Origin: Parvularcula lutaonensis
Lineage (GTDB): Bacteria > Pseudomonadota > Alphaproteobacteria > Caulobacterales > Parvularculaceae
Length of the DNA: 64,000 nt
Reading direction: 5' to 3'
Assembly (NCBI RefSeq): GCF_014651915.1
Contig: NZ_BMXU01000003.1
Span: forward strand, 20,840 to 84,839
The position numbers and the translations under genes are program-made. The notes under the pieces were generated by a model. It was not told where the DNA came from and ran no database searches. It saw only the letters and a list, made by a program, of their open reading frames with translations. Below, piece after piece: positions 63,522-64,000 of the stretch (the first letter of the stretch is position 1; the number at the start of each line of letters is the position of its first letter).

Positions 63522-64000
63522 CGAGACCCCGATGGCGCAGCCACCCTTTATGTAACCACGGCGTTGCTCCCGATGGAAGGCTGATCTGGCCGGAACCTTC
63601 ACATGGTGGAGGCCAGATCAGCCGGGACGATCGTCTCGGGGGCTGGCGGTTGGTAGCCTAAGGATGTGTGCGGACGGACGGTATTGTAGTGTTCCCGCCA
63701 CCGCTCGATCAGGACTTTGGCCTCACGTAGATCGTTAAAGAGCTCCAGGTTCAGAAGCTCATCGCGGAGCTTCCCATTGAAGCTTTCGTTGTAGCCGTTT
63801 TCCCAGGGTGATCCGGGCTCGATGAACAACGTCTGCGCGCCGACCTTCGCGATCCACTCCTGGACAGCGGTGGCCGCGAACTCAGGGCCGTTATCGGACC
63901 GAATGTGGTCGGGGACGCCTCGCTGCACCATTAGGTCAGCCAGGACCGCGAGAACATTCTCGCTGTTGAGCCTTCGAGCCACGTTGATCGCCAGGCATTC
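63519..64000 (-). mobile_element. IS3-family insertion sequence (partial)
   Basis: The right part of an IS3-family element whose other end lies outside the window. The putative terminal repeat begins TGACGAGACCCC at 63519, with TGA as is usual for this family. Transposase is encoded on the minus strand. Confidence 0.7.
63599..64000 (-). CDS. IS3-family transposase OrfB, C-terminal part
   Basis: The last 133 residues of an rve (integrase-core) transposase. The second and third residues of the DDE triad are visible: Asp in IRSDNGPEF and Glu in [21 protein letters not shown]; the end [19 protein letters not shown] is typical for IS3 members. The start is beyond the right edge of the window. Confidence 0.93.
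   Translation of the reverse strand, partial: ECLAINVARRLNSENVLAVLADLMVQRGVPDHIRSDNGPEFAATAVQEWIAKVGAQTLFIEPGSPWENGYNESFNGKLRDELLNLELFNDLREAKVLIERWREHYNTVRPHTSLGYQPPAPETIVPADLASTM

Larger units (their letters stand above)
60830..64000. mobile_element. Integrated element at tRNA-Phe (left part)
   Basis: An integrase directly downstream of a tRNA gene, an AlpA-like regulator, unknown accessory genes and an inserted IS define a genomic island. The right attachment site is beyond the window; no second copy of the tRNA 3' end was seen in it. Confidence 0.7.

Overview
The window is GC-rich, densely packed bacterial DNA. Several features point to an alphaproteobacterium, probably a marine, TonB-receptor-rich lineage of the Maricaulis/Hyphomonas/Parvularcula kind: a repABC-type replication and partition module, a SAM-II riboswitch ahead of metX, an HWE-family histidine kinase, and an N-acetylcitrulline-type arginine cluster with a fused acetylglutamate synthase/kinase. 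This assignment is inferred from gene content; no search was run.

Layout. 1-10.5 kb: peptide uptake and degradation (M1 and S9 peptidases around a TonB-dependent receptor), a DEAD-box helicase, a beta-lactamase-fold serine hydrolase with a GntR regulator, and panD. 11.3-15.1 kb: an exceptional secreted protein with 32 exact DLHIDPL heptapeptides, then a subtilisin domain and an outer-membrane-barrel-like C-terminus. 15.2-21.3 kb: a TPR hybrid histidine kinase coupled to the peptidoglycan-recycling genes nagA, nagZ and anmK. 21.3-26.8 kb: amino-acid metabolism (aromatic/aspartate aminotransferase, ilvC, a metX-metB pair under a SAM-II riboswitch). 26.9-28.7 kb: a run of TonB-like genes in different states of decay. 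29.5-33.5 kb: a plasmid-type repA-(repD-like)-repB operon with two parS-like palindromes, a divergent repC and a probable antisense RNA between them. 33.4-49.6 kb: surface-polysaccharide genes (ABC exporter, several glycosyltransferases, a sulfotransferase-coiled-coil-glycosyltransferase fusion, UDP-sulfoquinovose synthase, APS/PAPS reductase, GDP-fucose synthesis, Kdo synthesis, a sugar aminotransferase). 49.9-51.7 kb: an HWE kinase and a receiver protein. 51.7-60.7 kb: arginine biosynthesis (argH, then argF'-argG-argE'-argBA-argC) interrupted by a decayed FAD oxidoreductase gene and an HExxH lipoprotein gene. 60.75 kb to the end: tRNA-Phe followed by an integrated element with a frameshifted integrase, an AlpA-like regulator and an IS3-family insertion that truncates a gene.

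How the parts fit. The sulfur genes sit together: CysH makes sulfite, SqdB uses sulfite to make UDP-sulfoquinovose, and the fusion protein carries a sulfotransferase domain, so the exported glycan or glycolipid is probably sulfonated and/or sulfated. The arginine genes form a nearly complete acetylated pathway from glutamate to arginine. The plasmid-type replication module lies among chromosomal-type biosynthetic genes, which suggests a chromid or an integrated replicon.

The strongest candidates for something undescribed are the DLHIDPL-repeat subtilase and the rearranged repAB/repC module.
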